Shown one piece after another: positions 63,946 through 64,000 of a DNA stretch of 64,000 nt. The stretch's first letter is position 1. Each line of letters opens with the position of its first letter. Below the pieces are notes generated by a model. It was not told the origin of the DNA. It searched no databases and worked only from the letters and a program-made list of their open reading frames with translations. Both the position numbers and the translations under genes were made by a program. The stretch is from an uncultured Eubacteriales bacterium (GTDB taxonomy: Bacteria > Bacillota > Clostridia > Lachnospirales > Cellulosilyticaceae), in the NCBI GenBank assembly GCA_900551325.1, contig URVM01000001.1:401161-465160 (forward strand), read 5' to 3'.

Positions 63946-64000
63946 CAGGGCTAGGAGGATTCGAACCTCCGAATGCAGGAATCAAAATCCTGTGCCTTAC
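63946..64000 (-). tRNA. tRNA-Gln (anticodon TTG), 5' part cut by window edge
   Basis: The visible 55 bases cover the end of the D-arm, the anticodon arm (stem CAGGA/TCCTG, loop TTTTGAT giving TTG), the T-arm GGAGG TTCGAAT CCTCC and the 3' acceptor strand TAGCCCT plus G. No CCA is encoded. Confidence 0.9.

Overview
The window is AT-rich DNA with strong Shine-Dalgarno sites, many intrinsic terminators and a gene set typical of clostridial Firmicutes: a SpoVB/MurJ-type flippase, a LonB-LonA-EngB cluster, a DUF4364 protein, short leuC/leuD, a TrmB regulator and BMP-type nucleoside import. A spore-forming anaerobe of the Lachnospirales/Clostridia is the best fit; this is inferred from gene content and not from a marker gene. 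The DNA looks chromosomal throughout. I see no phage, plasmid or insertion-sequence genes and no CRISPR array.

Layout. 1-3.0 kb holds a truncated GH3 hexosaminidase lipoprotein, a DUF2225 protein and an ADP-ribosylglycohydrolase homologue. 3.4-15.5 kb is one large minus-strand branched-chain amino-acid operon: ilvB2-ilvN-ilvC-leuA-leuC-leuD-leuB-ilvE-ilvD-ilvB1. Its consensus promoter is followed by a CodY-like box and a leader hairpin, and two strong hairpins lie between internal genes. 16-23.4 kb carries a TPR protein, small membrane proteins, an EutH-like transporter beside a split LysO exporter, a tandem-HD protein, two tiny orphan ORFs, a UDG-fold protein and a siroheme-reductase-like ferredoxin protein. 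23.7-28.4 kb is a BMP-family nucleoside ABC importer with a promoter and a PurR-like inverted repeat.

28.5-38.3 kb has TypA, an amino-acid permease, a ferredoxin, topoisomerase III, a stand-alone BFD-type [2Fe-2S] protein and an ECF sigma/membrane-partner pair. 38.4-45.3 kb has relQ-metA, a flippase, RarA and TrmB-lysA. 45.3-52.5 kb has a soluble CZB chemoreceptor, an rRNA methyltransferase, a PhoR/PhoB-like pair, a radical SAM protein and a DUF4364 protein. 52.6-52.8 kb has tRNA-Pro and tRNA-Gly. 53.2-61.3 kb is a protein-quality-control block: tig-clpP-clpX, lonB, lon, engB. The end has small proteins, a DJ-1/PfpI protein, a CYTH protein and a truncated tRNA-Gln.

How the genes work together. 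The ilv-leu operon encodes the Val/Leu route and the shared Ile steps (ilvA is not in the window), with two acetolactate synthase catalytic subunits that differ at a specificity residue. relQ-metA and TrmB-lysA add methionine and lysine synthesis, and relQ would supply (p)ppGpp. The ilv-leu leader fits CodY control and the nucleoside importer leader fits purine-repressor control. I found no clearly new multi-gene system. The points most worth following up are the natural Trp-to-Leu acetolactate synthase, the DraG homologue lacking its C-terminal Asp ligands, the siroheme reductase lacking a ligand Cys, the sigma/anti-sigma pair with a duplicated sensor domain, and the two orphan small ORFs.
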